NCBI GenBank assembly: GCA_029974855.1
Contig: JARKQO010000386.1
Span: forward strand, 1-6,117
Direction of reading: 5' to 3'
DNA length: 6,117 nucleotides
From: Eubacteriales bacterium
GTDB taxonomy: Bacteria > Bacillota_A > Clostridia > Christensenellales > Aristaeellaceae
This document shows, in pieces, positions 1 through 5,448 of this stretch; within the stretch, counting starts at the first letter, position 1, and each line of letters starts with the position of its first letter. A model generated the notes under the pieces. That model saw nothing but the letters and a program-made list of their open reading frames with translations. It ran no database searches and was not told the origin of the DNA. Made by a program: the position numbers and the translations under genes.

Positions 1-639
1 CTCATCGTAGCAGGCCTCGCTATGGGTGTGCTCCGCAAGGCCGCAAACAGGAGTCCTTTCGGCGGGTTCGGTTTCCTCAGTCTCCGGCTCCTGGTAGCAT
101 TCCTCGGTGTGAACATGCTCCGCAAGGCCACAGATCAGGTTACCTGCCTCATCGTAGCAGGCTTCGCTATGGGTGTGCTCCGCAAGGCCGCACAGAGGGG
201 TCCTTTCGGTGGGTTCGGTTTCCTCAGTCTCCGACTCCTGGTAGCATTCCTCGGTGTGGGTATGCTCCGTAAGGCCGCAGATCAGGTTCCCTGCCTCATC
301 GTAGCAGACTTCGCTATGGGTGTGCTCCGCAAGGCCGCACAGAGGGGTCCTTTCGGCGGGTTCGGTTTCTTCAGTCTCCGGCTCCGGCTCCTGGTAGCAT
401 TCCTCGGTGTGGACATGCTCCTCCAAGCCGCAGATCAGGTTCCCTGCCTCATCGTAGCAGGCTTCGCTATGGGTGTGCTCCCCAAGGCCGCACAGAGGGG
501 TCCTTTCGGTGGGTTCGGTTTCCTGAGCCTCCGGCTCCTGGTAGCATTCCAGGGTGTGGGCATGCTCCGTAAGGCCGCAGATCAGGTTGAAGTTTTCATC
601 GTAGCAGTCCTCGCTGTGGCCATGCCACACAAGCCCGCA
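1..639 (-). repeat. Tandem 147-bp coding repeats (C-x4-H-x-H-x3-C pairs)
   Basis: Read on the minus strand, units begin at 639, 492, 339, 192 and 45, and the last is cut by the window edge. Each unit encodes about 49 residues with two motifs in a fixed order: a CGLxEHTHSExCYDE type and a CGLxEHxHTEECYQE type. An acidic ETEETEPxERTP linker follows. The first unit (residues 664-712) is the most diverged. The later units are nearly identical at DNA level, which points to recent duplication or gene conversion. The unit starting at 492 is 153 bp because it carries one extra Glu-Pro codon pair, a typical slippage event. The array continues past the left edge, so the copy number is unknown. Confidence 0.95.
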
Positions 640-2628
640 CAAGGGGCTGGGCAGGGGTTTTCCCCCGTTTTCCTCATTCTGGTTTTCGTTGGTTTCGTTG
701 GTTTCCTGGTCCGTATCCGGCTCCTGGGCGGGCTTCTGGGGCCCATAGGCCCGCTCCTTCACCACAGACATGGGCACATAGGCCACGATGGACCCGTCCG
801 TCAGGGCGTATTCCTTCTGGGAAACGGCGTTGCCGCTATTGCCCTCGATGGTGTAAATGACGTAACCGCTTCCGATGCCGGACACGATGCCCACATGCTG
901 GGGCTCCGTCCCGCCGTCATGGTTGAAGAAGATCAGGTCCCCCGCCTGGGGTACATATCCGCTCCAAGCATCCACATACAGGGAGCCCAGCGCCGCCTTC
1001 CAGCGGTTGGTGTTGGCCTCTCTGGGCAAAAACTCCTCGGGGATTTGGGCGTAGTTGGCGGCAAAGCTCACGAACATGGCGCACCAGTCGCCGTAAGGCG
1101 CTCCGTACCAGTGGCCGTAGCGGGTATAACCCCGAACCTTGCCCTCCTCATTGATGATAAAGTTGCGGGTGCTCTCCTGGTACCCTATCTGGGTGGCGGC
1201 GATGGTTACAATATCCTTGGCATAGTCCCCGGTGAGCACCAGATCCCGGAAGGCCTCCTCCCAGTCGCTCCGGGTCTCGGTCTCCTGAACGGCCACGGGA
1301 ATGGAGTACTGGGTGAAAACGCTGTCGCCCATGGCGTCCACCACGCGCATGTTCAGGGTATGCACCCCAAACCCGCCGGGCATATGGGTGATGGTGGGCT
1401 CGTAGCCGGTCTTTTCAAACACCACCTGCCCGTTGGCCTCGATCCAGTATTCCACGGTGTAGGGCTGGTAGCCCCCTGTGATGCTGGTGGTGAAGCCCAA
1501 GGCCAGCTCCCCGGCACAGGCGTAGCGCATGCTGGAGCTGATGGCCGCCTGGAGCGGGCCCGCCGTTACGCTGACAAAGGAGGATGCCACCGCCTGCTCG
1601 GTCTGGTTCCGGGCGATTAGCGTGATGCCATACACCCCGCCAGCGCCGGTCCTCCAAGCCACGGAGCGCTCGGTGGTCAGCATGCCGGAAGCCACTATGC
1701 CTCCCTGGGCGTTTGTGATCTGGTACTCAATCTCCTCCGCGCCGGAGGCCTCGAAGGTCCATACAATCTCTTCGTTCACGGCCACCGTCCCCCGCTGGGG
1801 AACAAGGCCGTTGAGGGCCAGGGTAACCGGGGGCTCCTCAGTGGGCTCCTGGTCGGGCGCCGGGGATTCTTCGGGCTTCAGGGACTCTTCGGGCTCCAAA
1901 GACTCTTCGGGCTCCAGGGATTCTTCGGGCTCCAGGGGCTCTCCTTCGGATTTCTGGGTTTGCTCAAGGTTTTGGAGTTGTTCAAGGTTCAGAGATTCCT
2001 GCCCTTGCCCAAGGCTCTGGAGCTGGTCAGGATTCTGGATTTGGTTGGTTCCAAGGATCTCACCAGCCCCTTGAGGCTGCTGCGGCTCCTGGCTCTGCTG
2101 GGGCATCTGCACCTGCACCTGTACCGGCTCCTGGGTCTGCGTCGGCTCCTGGCTCTGCTGGGGCATTTGCACCTGGACCTGTACCGGCTCCTGAACCTGC
2201 ACCGGCTCCTGTACCGGCTCCGGCGCGGCCATCCTGGTGGGCAGGGCATAGCAGCTTACGGTATGCTGATGCTCCGCCTTCTCGCAAACCAGCACCTGGG
2301 TATGGCAATTCTCGTCATGGGTGTGCTCGGCGGCGGTACAAATCAGCGCGCCGTTCTTGTCAAAGCAGGTTTCTATATGAAGATGCTCCTCCTCCTGGCA
2401 GGACAGCTGGTCCACATAGCAAGAGGAATCATGGGCATGTTCTTCTTCTTCACAGATGAGCACCGCGTCCGCGGCAAACACCTCGGGCAGCGGTAGATCG
2501 ACCAATACCATGCCTGCCAGCAGCACCATAACGCACAGCAGACTAATCAAACTGAGGGCCCAGCCGCGCCATCCCTTATACGGCCTGCGTTTTCTCAATT
2601 GATTCCTTTCCGATCCAAATGCTCTCAT
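1..2628 (-). CDS. Secreted CHAP-domain protein with Cys/His repeats (3' end outside window)
   Basis: The frame is open from ATG at 2628 to the left edge: 876 codons, no stop, so the C-terminus is missing. A Shine-Dalgarno AGGAAG lies 7 bases before the ATG. An in-frame TTG at codon 11, with its own AAAGGA, is an alternative start. Residues 11-52 look like a signal peptide: basic RKRRPYKGWRGW, a hydrophobic core at about 24-43, and likely cleavage after VFA at 52. Then come four C-x4-H-x-H-x3-C motifs (59-127), a Gln/Pro/Val linker with EPEESL repeats (134-265), and two probable Ig-like beta domains (about 266-357 and 358-448). A CHAP domain follows at about 472-620, with candidate catalytic Cys516 (DWCAMF), His578 (QHVGIV) and Glu595/Asn597 (IEGNSGN). 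Nine further Cys/His motifs occupy 664-873. CHAP domains are usually amidases or endopeptidases that cut peptidoglycan, so extracellular cell-wall hydrolysis is the likely role. The exact bond is unknown, and whether an LPXTG or other anchor follows cannot be seen. It lies 99 bases after the signal peptidase gene. Confidence 0.9.
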   Translation of the reverse strand, partial: MRAFGSERNQLRKRRPYKGWRGWALSLISLLCVMVLLAGMVLVDLPLPEVFAADAVLICEEEEHAHDSSCYVDQLSCQEEEHLHIETCFDKNGALICTAAEHTHDENCHTQVLVCEKAEHQHTVSCYALPTRMAAPEPVQEPVQVQEPVQVQVQMPQQSQEPTQTQEPVQVQVQMPQQSQEPQQPQGAGEILGTNQIQNPDQLQSLGQGQESLNLEQLQNLEQTQKSEGEPLEPEESLEPEESLEPEESLKPEESPAPDQEPTEEPPVTLALNGLVPQRGTVAVNEEIVWTFEASGAEEIEYQITNAQGGIVASGMLTTERSVAWRTGAGGVYGITLIARNQTEQAVASSFVSVTAGPLQAAISSSMRYACAGELALGFTTSITGGYQPYTVEYWIEANGQVVFEKTGYEPTITHMPGGFGVHTLNMRVVDAMGDSVFTQYSIPVAVQETETRSDWEEAFRDLVLTGDYAKDIVTIAATQIGYQESTRNFIINEEGKVRGYTRYGHWYGAPYGDWCAMFVSFAANYAQIPEEFLPREANTNRWKAALGSLYVDAWSGYVPQAGDLIFFNHDGGTEPQHVGIVSGIGSGYVIYTIEGNSGNAVSQKEYALTDGSIVAYVPMSVVKERAYGPQKPAQEPDTDQETNETNENQNEENGGKPLPSPLCGLVWHGHSEDCYDENFNLICGLTEHAHTLECYQEPEAQETEPTERTPLCGLGEHTHSEACYDEAGNLICGLEEHVHTEECYQEPEPETEETEPAERTPLCGLAEHTHSEVCYDEAGNLICGLTEHTHTEECYQESETEETEPTERTPLCGLAEHTHSEACYDEAGNLICGLAEHVHTEECYQEPETEETEPAERTPVCGLAEHTHSEACYDE
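1864..1935 (-). repeat. Four 18-bp repeats encoding LEPEES
   Basis: Four consecutive six-residue units (LEPEES three times, then LKPEES) fill residues 232-255 of the CHAP protein. They form an acidic, Pro-rich spacer just before the first Ig-like domain. The likely role is a stiff, extended linker. Confidence 0.9.
2083..2193 (-). repeat. Two 51-bp copies at 60-bp period (Gln/Pro/Val linker)
   Basis: The stretches 2083-2133 and 2143-2193 are almost identical and both encode VQVQMPQQSQEP plus flanking residues in the CHAP protein. They lie in a Gln/Pro/Val-rich low-complexity linker (residues 134-187) between the N-terminal Cys/His motifs and the Ig-like domains. Confidence 0.85.
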
Positions 2629-2658
2629 CCGGTTTCTTCCTTTCCACAGGCCCTGTGG
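2629..2658 (-). promoter_or_regulatory. Ribosome binding site of the CHAP gene next to a perfect palindrome
   Basis: The purine-rich AAAGGAAG at 2643-2636 (minus strand) is the ribosome binding site for the ATG at 2628. Directly before it lies CCACAGGGCCTGTGG (2658-2644), a perfect 15-base palindrome with a central base. It could fold as a short hairpin (6-bp stem, 3-base loop) or serve as a protein-binding site. No U-run follows, so it is not a terminator. I see no convincing promoter in 2629-2727, which favours transcription from upstream through the signal peptidase gene. Confidence 0.5.
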
Positions 2659-2727
2659 GGCTTACACTGGTCCATAGGCGCGCCTGCGACCTTGCAACCG
2701 CCGCCGGCGCCCTGGCTTACTGAGTCT

Positions 2728-3306
2728 CTACATCCAAAGGAGGCGTTGCAAAGGCCAAATCAGGGCCTTTACGCTTCCGATGACTTCCTTTAAGGAAACC
2801 ATACCCAAAGAGCTGTCCCGGCTGTCCACGGAAACGGCGCGGTGGTCGCCCAGCACAAACACCTGTCCCGCGGGAACCACCACCGGGTAGATCACGTCCC
2901 CAAGGCCCTGGCTCTCACCGGCCAGGTATCCCTCCTGAATGGGCACGCCGTTGACGTACACCTTGCCGTCAAAGGTGATGTTAACCTGATCTCCCTCCAT
3001 GGCGATGACCCGCTTTACCAGGAGGATCCCCTCCCGTTCAAAGGCCACGATATCGCCCCGGGTCACGGGGACGCCCTTCTCGCAAAACACCACGTCCCCG
3101 GCCACCAAGGTGCTTTCCATGCTGCCGCCGTTCACCCGCAGCAGGGCGAAGCGGGAGGAGGACAGGTAACCGGCCGCAAACAGCGCCACTGTCAGCACCG
3201 TCAGCGCCGTGGCGGACCACCTGCGCCGGTTTTTGCGGGTGCGAATGCGTTTCAGCTCGCTTTTCAGCTCAGCAAGGCTAGGGCGGTATTGTTCGTCGTT
3301 CTTCAT
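2728..3306 (-). CDS. lepB: Type I signal peptidase
   Basis: The protein has 192 residues, typical of the short Gram-positive type I signal peptidases (family S26). These membrane serine proteases remove signal peptides from exported proteins with a Ser/Lys dyad. The layout is a basic cytosolic N-terminus (1-30), one membrane segment (about 31-48), and an outward-facing catalytic domain. Catalytic Ser62 lies in VNGGSMESTL, catalytic Lys98 in LLVKRVIAMEGD, and the conserved GDHRAVSVDSR box is at 153-163. One oddity is Ser65, where the family normally has Pro (SMxPTL). The start at 3306 is chosen because GGAGG sits 7 bases before it and its ATG overlaps the upstream stop (ATGA). The in-frame ATG at 3369 would extend deep into the upstream gene and is less likely. 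Translational coupling with the low-complexity protein is expected. The secreted CHAP protein encoded next is a natural substrate, though that pairing is inference. Confidence 0.95.
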   Translation of the reverse strand: MKNDEQYRPSLAELKSELKRIRTRKNRRRWSATALTVLTVALFAAGYLSSSRFALLRVNGGSMESTLVAGDVVFCEKGVPVTRGDIVAFEREGILLVKRVIAMEGDQVNITFDGKVYVNGVPIQEGYLAGESQGLGDVIYPVVVPAGQVFVLGDHRAVSVDSRDSSLGMVSLKEVIGSVKALIWPLQRLLWM

Positions 3307-3320
3307 CGTACACCCTCCCC
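3303..3320 (-). promoter_or_regulatory. ATGA stop/start overlap with strong ribosome binding site
   Basis: GGGGAGGG at 3320-3313 is followed by 7 bases and then the signal peptidase ATG at 3306-3304. The TGA that ends the upstream gene occupies 3305-3303. This fixes the signal peptidase start and suggests coupled translation of the two proteins. Confidence 0.85.
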
Positions 3321-4643
3321 GTATTGGCCCCGGGCCACCCTGGAGGTGCGGTTCTGCTTTCCGCTCCATTCCTCCAGGCTGCTTCTGAGGGCCTCGATGC
3401 TGTCCTTGAGGCGGCGAATTTCGTCGCTCAGCTGAACCTCATCCATTTGCTCCAGGGAGACCAGCGCGGCGGCCTTGGCTTCGCGGTATTCCCGGTATCC
3501 CTCCACCGGCGCGGCGGACCGGACAGGCCTGGCAGCGCTCACAACAGGCTCGTGGGGTCGGGATTCTTCCTTTATATGGGCAGCCTCCTGAACCGGCTCC
3601 ACAAAGGTGGGAGCGGCCGCCTTGCGTTCGGGGCTCTCCTCCACAGGCCCGGGGGCCTGCGGAGCCATAGGGGGCTGGGGAACCATGGGGGCTTGGGGCG
3701 GCTGGGGAGCGGCCCAGAAGCCGGGATTGCCCGCTGCCCACCCGGGCCCGTAGGGGGACTGGGGCGCAGCAGAGGCCGGGACCCAGAAGCCGGGGTTAGC
3801 CGGAGCCCACCCAGGTCCATAGGGGGATTGGGGAGCCACGGGGGCCTGAGGCCTGGGGCCCGGGTTGCCCATAGCCCAGGCGGGAGCCTGGGGCGGTTGG
3901 GCCATAGCGGGAGCCTGGGGCATAGCCTGAACTTGATTCATAGCGGGGGCCTGGGGCATGACCTGGGCTTGGTTCATAGCGGAAGCCTGAGGCATAGCGG
4001 TCGCCTGAGCCATGGCGGGAGCCTGCGGCATAGCCTGAACTTGGTTCACAGCGGGAGCCTGCGGCATGGCCTGGACTTGGTTCATAGCGGGAGCCTGCGG
4101 CATAACGGTCGCCTGAGCCATGGCGGGGGCCTGAGGTACAGCCGGGGCCTGAGCCACAGCGGGAGCCTGGGGCATAACCGGGGCTTGGGGCCTGGGGCCT
4201 TGGTTTTCCCCATTAGGCGCCGGGGCCTGCAGCAGCTCGGGAGCGAAGGGAGCCGCAACCCCTGCGCCATGGCTTTCCGCCGCCCAACCAAGTCCAGAAA
4301 GGGGCTGGCTGGGAGCGGGGGCCTGGGCCCTGGGGGGAACGTTTTCCGCAGCCCAAGGGGAGGCCTGGGTGGGCTGGGGGGCCGCCGGGGCCCTGAAGCT
4401 CAGATTCTCCGCAACGGACGCGGGAACATACACCGGCTGGGCAGCAGCGGCCTGGGGCCCGGGTTTTTCCGCAACGGGCGCAGAAGCAGGGGAGGCCTGG
4501 GAGGAGGCGGGGCCATTGGCCCTCCCCTGAACGGGAGCAGCGGTGGTTTGCAATTGCTCATTTTCCTCCATGAGCTCGTAAATCAGCAGAACCAAGTCCT
4601 CGCGGGACATCTTTTTTAGAGAACGCTCTGTCTTCTCACTCAT
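3303..4643 (-). CDS. Low-complexity Pro/Ala/Gln/Met-rich cytosolic protein, unknown function
   Basis: I do not recognise a named family. The protein has 446 residues from the ATG at 4643. GGAG lies 10 bases before it, whereas the ATG at 4661 has no good ribosome site and would add six residues. Residues 1-33 form a charged helix (KKMSREDLVLLIYELMEENEQLQ) that could be a dimer or docking element. Residues 34-350 are low complexity, rich in Pro, Ala and Gln and probably disordered, with a Met-containing 12-residue repeat at 157-248 and two aromatic repeats at 271-316. Residues 395-426 are predicted coiled coil (LEQMDEVQLSDEIRRLKDSIEALRS split over several heptads). There is no signal peptide, membrane segment or Cys, so it should stay in the cytosol. 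It is the first gene of the apparent operon and overlaps the signal peptidase gene by 4 bases, suggesting a role tied to secretion or to the membrane. Scaffold or regulator are guesses. It cannot be an artefact of the plus strand, because its two ends look like ordinary helical protein and its stop is coupled to lepB. Confidence 0.8.
   Translation of the reverse strand: MSEKTERSLKKMSREDLVLLIYELMEENEQLQTTAAPVQGRANGPASSQASPASAPVAEKPGPQAAAAQPVYVPASVAENLSFRAPAAPQPTQASPWAAENVPPRAQAPAPSQPLSGLGWAAESHGAGVAAPFAPELLQAPAPNGENQGPRPQAPVMPQAPAVAQAPAVPQAPAMAQATVMPQAPAMNQVQAMPQAPAVNQVQAMPQAPAMAQATAMPQASAMNQAQVMPQAPAMNQVQAMPQAPAMAQPPQAPAWAMGNPGPRPQAPVAPQSPYGPGWAPANPGFWVPASAAPQSPYGPGWAAGNPGFWAAPQPPQAPMVPQPPMAPQAPGPVEESPERKAAAPTFVEPVQEAAHIKEESRPHEPVVSAARPVRSAAPVEGYREYREAKAAALVSLEQMDEVQLSDEIRRLKDSIEALRSSLEEWSGKQNRTSRVARGQYGEGVR
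3696..3833 (-). repeat. Two 69-bp repeats encoding an aromatic PQSPYGPGW...NPGFW unit
   Basis: Residues 271-293 and 294-316 of the low-complexity protein share PQSPYGPGWA and NPGFW at the same offsets. This is the only part of the middle region rich in Tyr, Trp and Phe. Such spaced aromatics among Pro and Gly are sticker-like features in disordered proteins, an analogy only. Confidence 0.85.
3900..4175 (-). repeat. 36-bp tandem repeats encoding a 12-residue MPQAPAxxQxxx unit
   Basis: The anchor residue (Met, once Val) recurs exactly every 12 positions at 157, 169, 181, 193, 205, 217, 229 and 241 of the low-complexity protein. It is each time followed by PQAPA or PQASA. Positions 7-8 of the unit alternate between MA/VA and MN/VN. 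The final copy breaks down after residue 248. Confidence 0.9.
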
Positions 4644-4731
4644 TGCACGTACGCTCCACATCTTTGGAATGTTTACTCAAGTAGCGCGGATATCTTCTGC
4701 TTGCGAACCAATATTGCGTTATTCTTTCATA

Positions 4732-4837
4732 GGGCGGGGTGATCCGGGCACATGGCCCGTAGGCAAGATACCGACCGGATCCCATTCGCGGAAATTACTC
4801 TTGCGAAGGTGCCTCTCCCGCCCTTTTTGAGGGAGAT
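4732..4837 (-). promoter_or_regulatory. Candidate structured 5' leader RNA with alternative pairings
   Basis: Just after the predicted start of transcription the minus strand can form a three-stem junction. P1 pairs 4823-4817 (GGGCGGG) with 4738-4732 (CCCGCCC), extendable by one A-U pair. P2 pairs 4807-4803 (TTCGC) with 4789-4785 (GCGAA). P3 pairs 4781-4775 (GATCCGG) with 4747-4741 (CCGGATC). A competing hairpin pairs 4836-4831 (TCTCCC) with 4819-4814 (GGGAGA) and would use part of P1. The hairpin CGGGC/GCCCG (4759-4755 with 4749-4745) competes with P3. Mutually exclusive pairings are typical of regulatory leaders, but I could not match this to a known riboswitch class. About 88 more leader bases follow before the start codon. 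Confidence 0.45.
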
Positions 4838-4843
4838 GGAACC

Positions 4844-4872
4844 AATATATACCAACTGTGGCGAAAATGCAA
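4844..4872 (-). promoter_or_regulatory. Proximal sigma-A-type promoter with AT-rich upstream tract
   Basis: On the minus strand, TTGCAT (4872-4867) and TATATT (4849-4844) are separated by 17 bases. The -10 matches consensus at five of six positions; the -35 is weaker, at three of six. An A/T-only tract at about 4910-4874 lies just upstream, like an UP element, and stands out in this GC-rich window. The expected start is near 4837, about 194 bases before the first gene of the operon. Confidence 0.6.
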
Positions 4873-4910
4873 CCATTTTGAAATAAAAAATTAAAAAAAT
4901 TTAATTTTTT

Positions 4911-5035
4911 CGCCCCAGCAAGGTATCGATTGGTGAAAAACTTGGCAAATTGAATCGGATAACCCATTAAATACTCGTTTTCAGCAACCGGGAAAAAGTT
5001 ACGCAATTGTTTCATTAGCCACTGATTGTCCATAA
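4911..5035 (-). other. Gene-free stretch between the two promoters
   Basis: This stretch is moderately AT-rich and has no credible gene. An open frame with ATG at 5033 running to 4719 lacks a ribosome binding site and would run through the proximal promoter and the structured leader. The minus strand can form only a short hairpin here (CCACT/AGTGG around 5038-5018). It is probably leader or spacer sequence. Confidence 0.5.
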
Positions 5036-5177
5036 GTGGGGCCCCAGGCCCCCACGAGGACCGGTCAGGAGAAGGGTGAACCGGGCATTCCAGCTGCTGG
5101 GGAACGAAATGTGCCGGCCTTTGGTGGAGTCATCACAAGGGGTAGTATGGAAGCATTTTCCACCTCGAATTTGAGGG
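5036..5177 (-). other. Possible small RNA or distal leader with several stems
   Basis: This block is immediately downstream of the distal promoter. Read on the minus strand it offers GGTGGA/TCCACC (5164-5159 with 5128-5123) and a hairpin CCAGC/GCTGG (5100-5096 with 5094-5090). The latter is enclosed by CCGGCA/TGcCCGG (about 5118-5113 with 5087-5081). GTGGGG/CCCCAC (5055-5050 with 5041-5036) completes the set. No U-run follows the last hairpin, so no clear 3' end is visible. It could be an independent RNA or the start of a leader of about 530 bases for the operon. No known RNA family was recognised. Confidence 0.3.
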
Positions 5178-5183
5178 GAGATG

Positions 5184-5212
5184 AGTATACCACGTTTTCC
5201 CAACAGTGACAA
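5184..5212 (-). promoter_or_regulatory. Distal strong sigma-A-type promoter (extended -10)
   Basis: On the minus strand, TTGTCA (5212-5207) and TATACT (5189-5184) each match consensus at five of six positions and are 17 bases apart. TGG directly before the -10 gives an extended -10 element. This is the best promoter in the window, yet the nearest accepted start codon is about 530 bases downstream. The expected start is near 5177. Confidence 0.7.
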
Positions 5213-5378
5213 CACAAAAATAGGATTCTGCAAAGTTTCCATTCTGAAAATATGTTCCACCGCCTCCCGGATCCGCTTCTGCCCTCCCCGCCCAGGCCCG
5301 GGCATCTTATGGGGGCCCACAGCCGCAAAGCCCCGATACCACTGGCTCCGGGGGCGTTTCAGGCCCTCCGGGGGCAAC
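5213..5378. other. GC-rich spacer, no gene seen
   Basis: Between the distal promoter and the hairpin there is no reading frame with a plausible start and composition. The minus-strand frame with ATG at 5380 runs across the distal promoter and has no ribosome site. The only structure noted is a 10-base direct repeat CTCCGGGGGC at 5346-5355 and 5366-5375. Confidence 0.5.
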
Positions 5379-5441
5379 ACAGCGCAGCAAGCGGCAGAAC
5401 CGCTGTTCTGCCGCTTGCTAGGCTGTACCTTTTGTTTTTTT
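5379..5441 (+). terminator. Intrinsic-terminator-like hairpin facing the plus strand
   Basis: A perfect 15-bp stem (5386-5400 with 5405-5419, loop CGCT) is extended after a small internal loop by ACAGC/GCTGT (5379-5383 with 5422-5426). On the plus strand the T-rich TTTTGTTTTTTT begins at 5430. On the minus strand, which carries hcp, the hairpin lies 29 bases after the stop codon but no U-run follows it. Polarity therefore suggests a plus-strand terminator. It may still act as the 3' end or stabiliser of hcp mRNA. Confidence 0.6.
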
Positions 5442-5448
5442 CCTGTTT

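Noticed and set aside
1..639. CRISPR array
   Set aside because: The repeats are 147-153 bp, contiguous, in frame and protein-coding, with no unique spacers.
22..1620. Plus-strand open frame of 532 codons
   Set aside because: It is the shadow of the CHAP protein. The minus strand shows a signal peptide, catalytic Cys/His and exact Cys/His repeats, while the plus frame has only repeat-derived low complexity and no ribosome site.
1960..2496. Plus-strand open frame of 178 codons rich in Leu and Arg
   Set aside because: It lies opposite the Gln/Pro linker and N-terminal motifs of the CHAP protein; its repeats mirror that linker.
3307..3369. Longer N-terminus for the signal peptidase from ATG at 3369
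   Set aside because: It would overlap the upstream gene by about 67 bases with no good ribosome site. The ATG at 3306 has GGAGG at the right distance.
3324..4619. Plus-strand open frame of 431 codons rich in Gly, Leu, Ser and His
   Set aside because: It is the complement of the Pro/Ala/Gln repeats. The minus frame ends in an ATGA overlap with the signal peptidase gene and has helical ends, which the plus frame lacks.
4732..4837. Glycine riboswitch or T-box assignment for the leader
   Set aside because: GCGGGAGAG resembles the start of a glycine aptamer, but the conserved core that should follow is absent. The T-box antiterminator signature is also missing.
4719..5033. Minus-strand open frame of 104 codons upstream of the operon
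   Set aside because: It has no ribosome binding site, spans the AT-rich tract and a good promoter, and ends inside the structured leader.
5015..5380. Minus-strand open frame of 121 codons
   Set aside because: It has no ribosome site, mixed composition and no recognisable motif, and a near-consensus promoter lies inside it. A decayed gene cannot be fully excluded.
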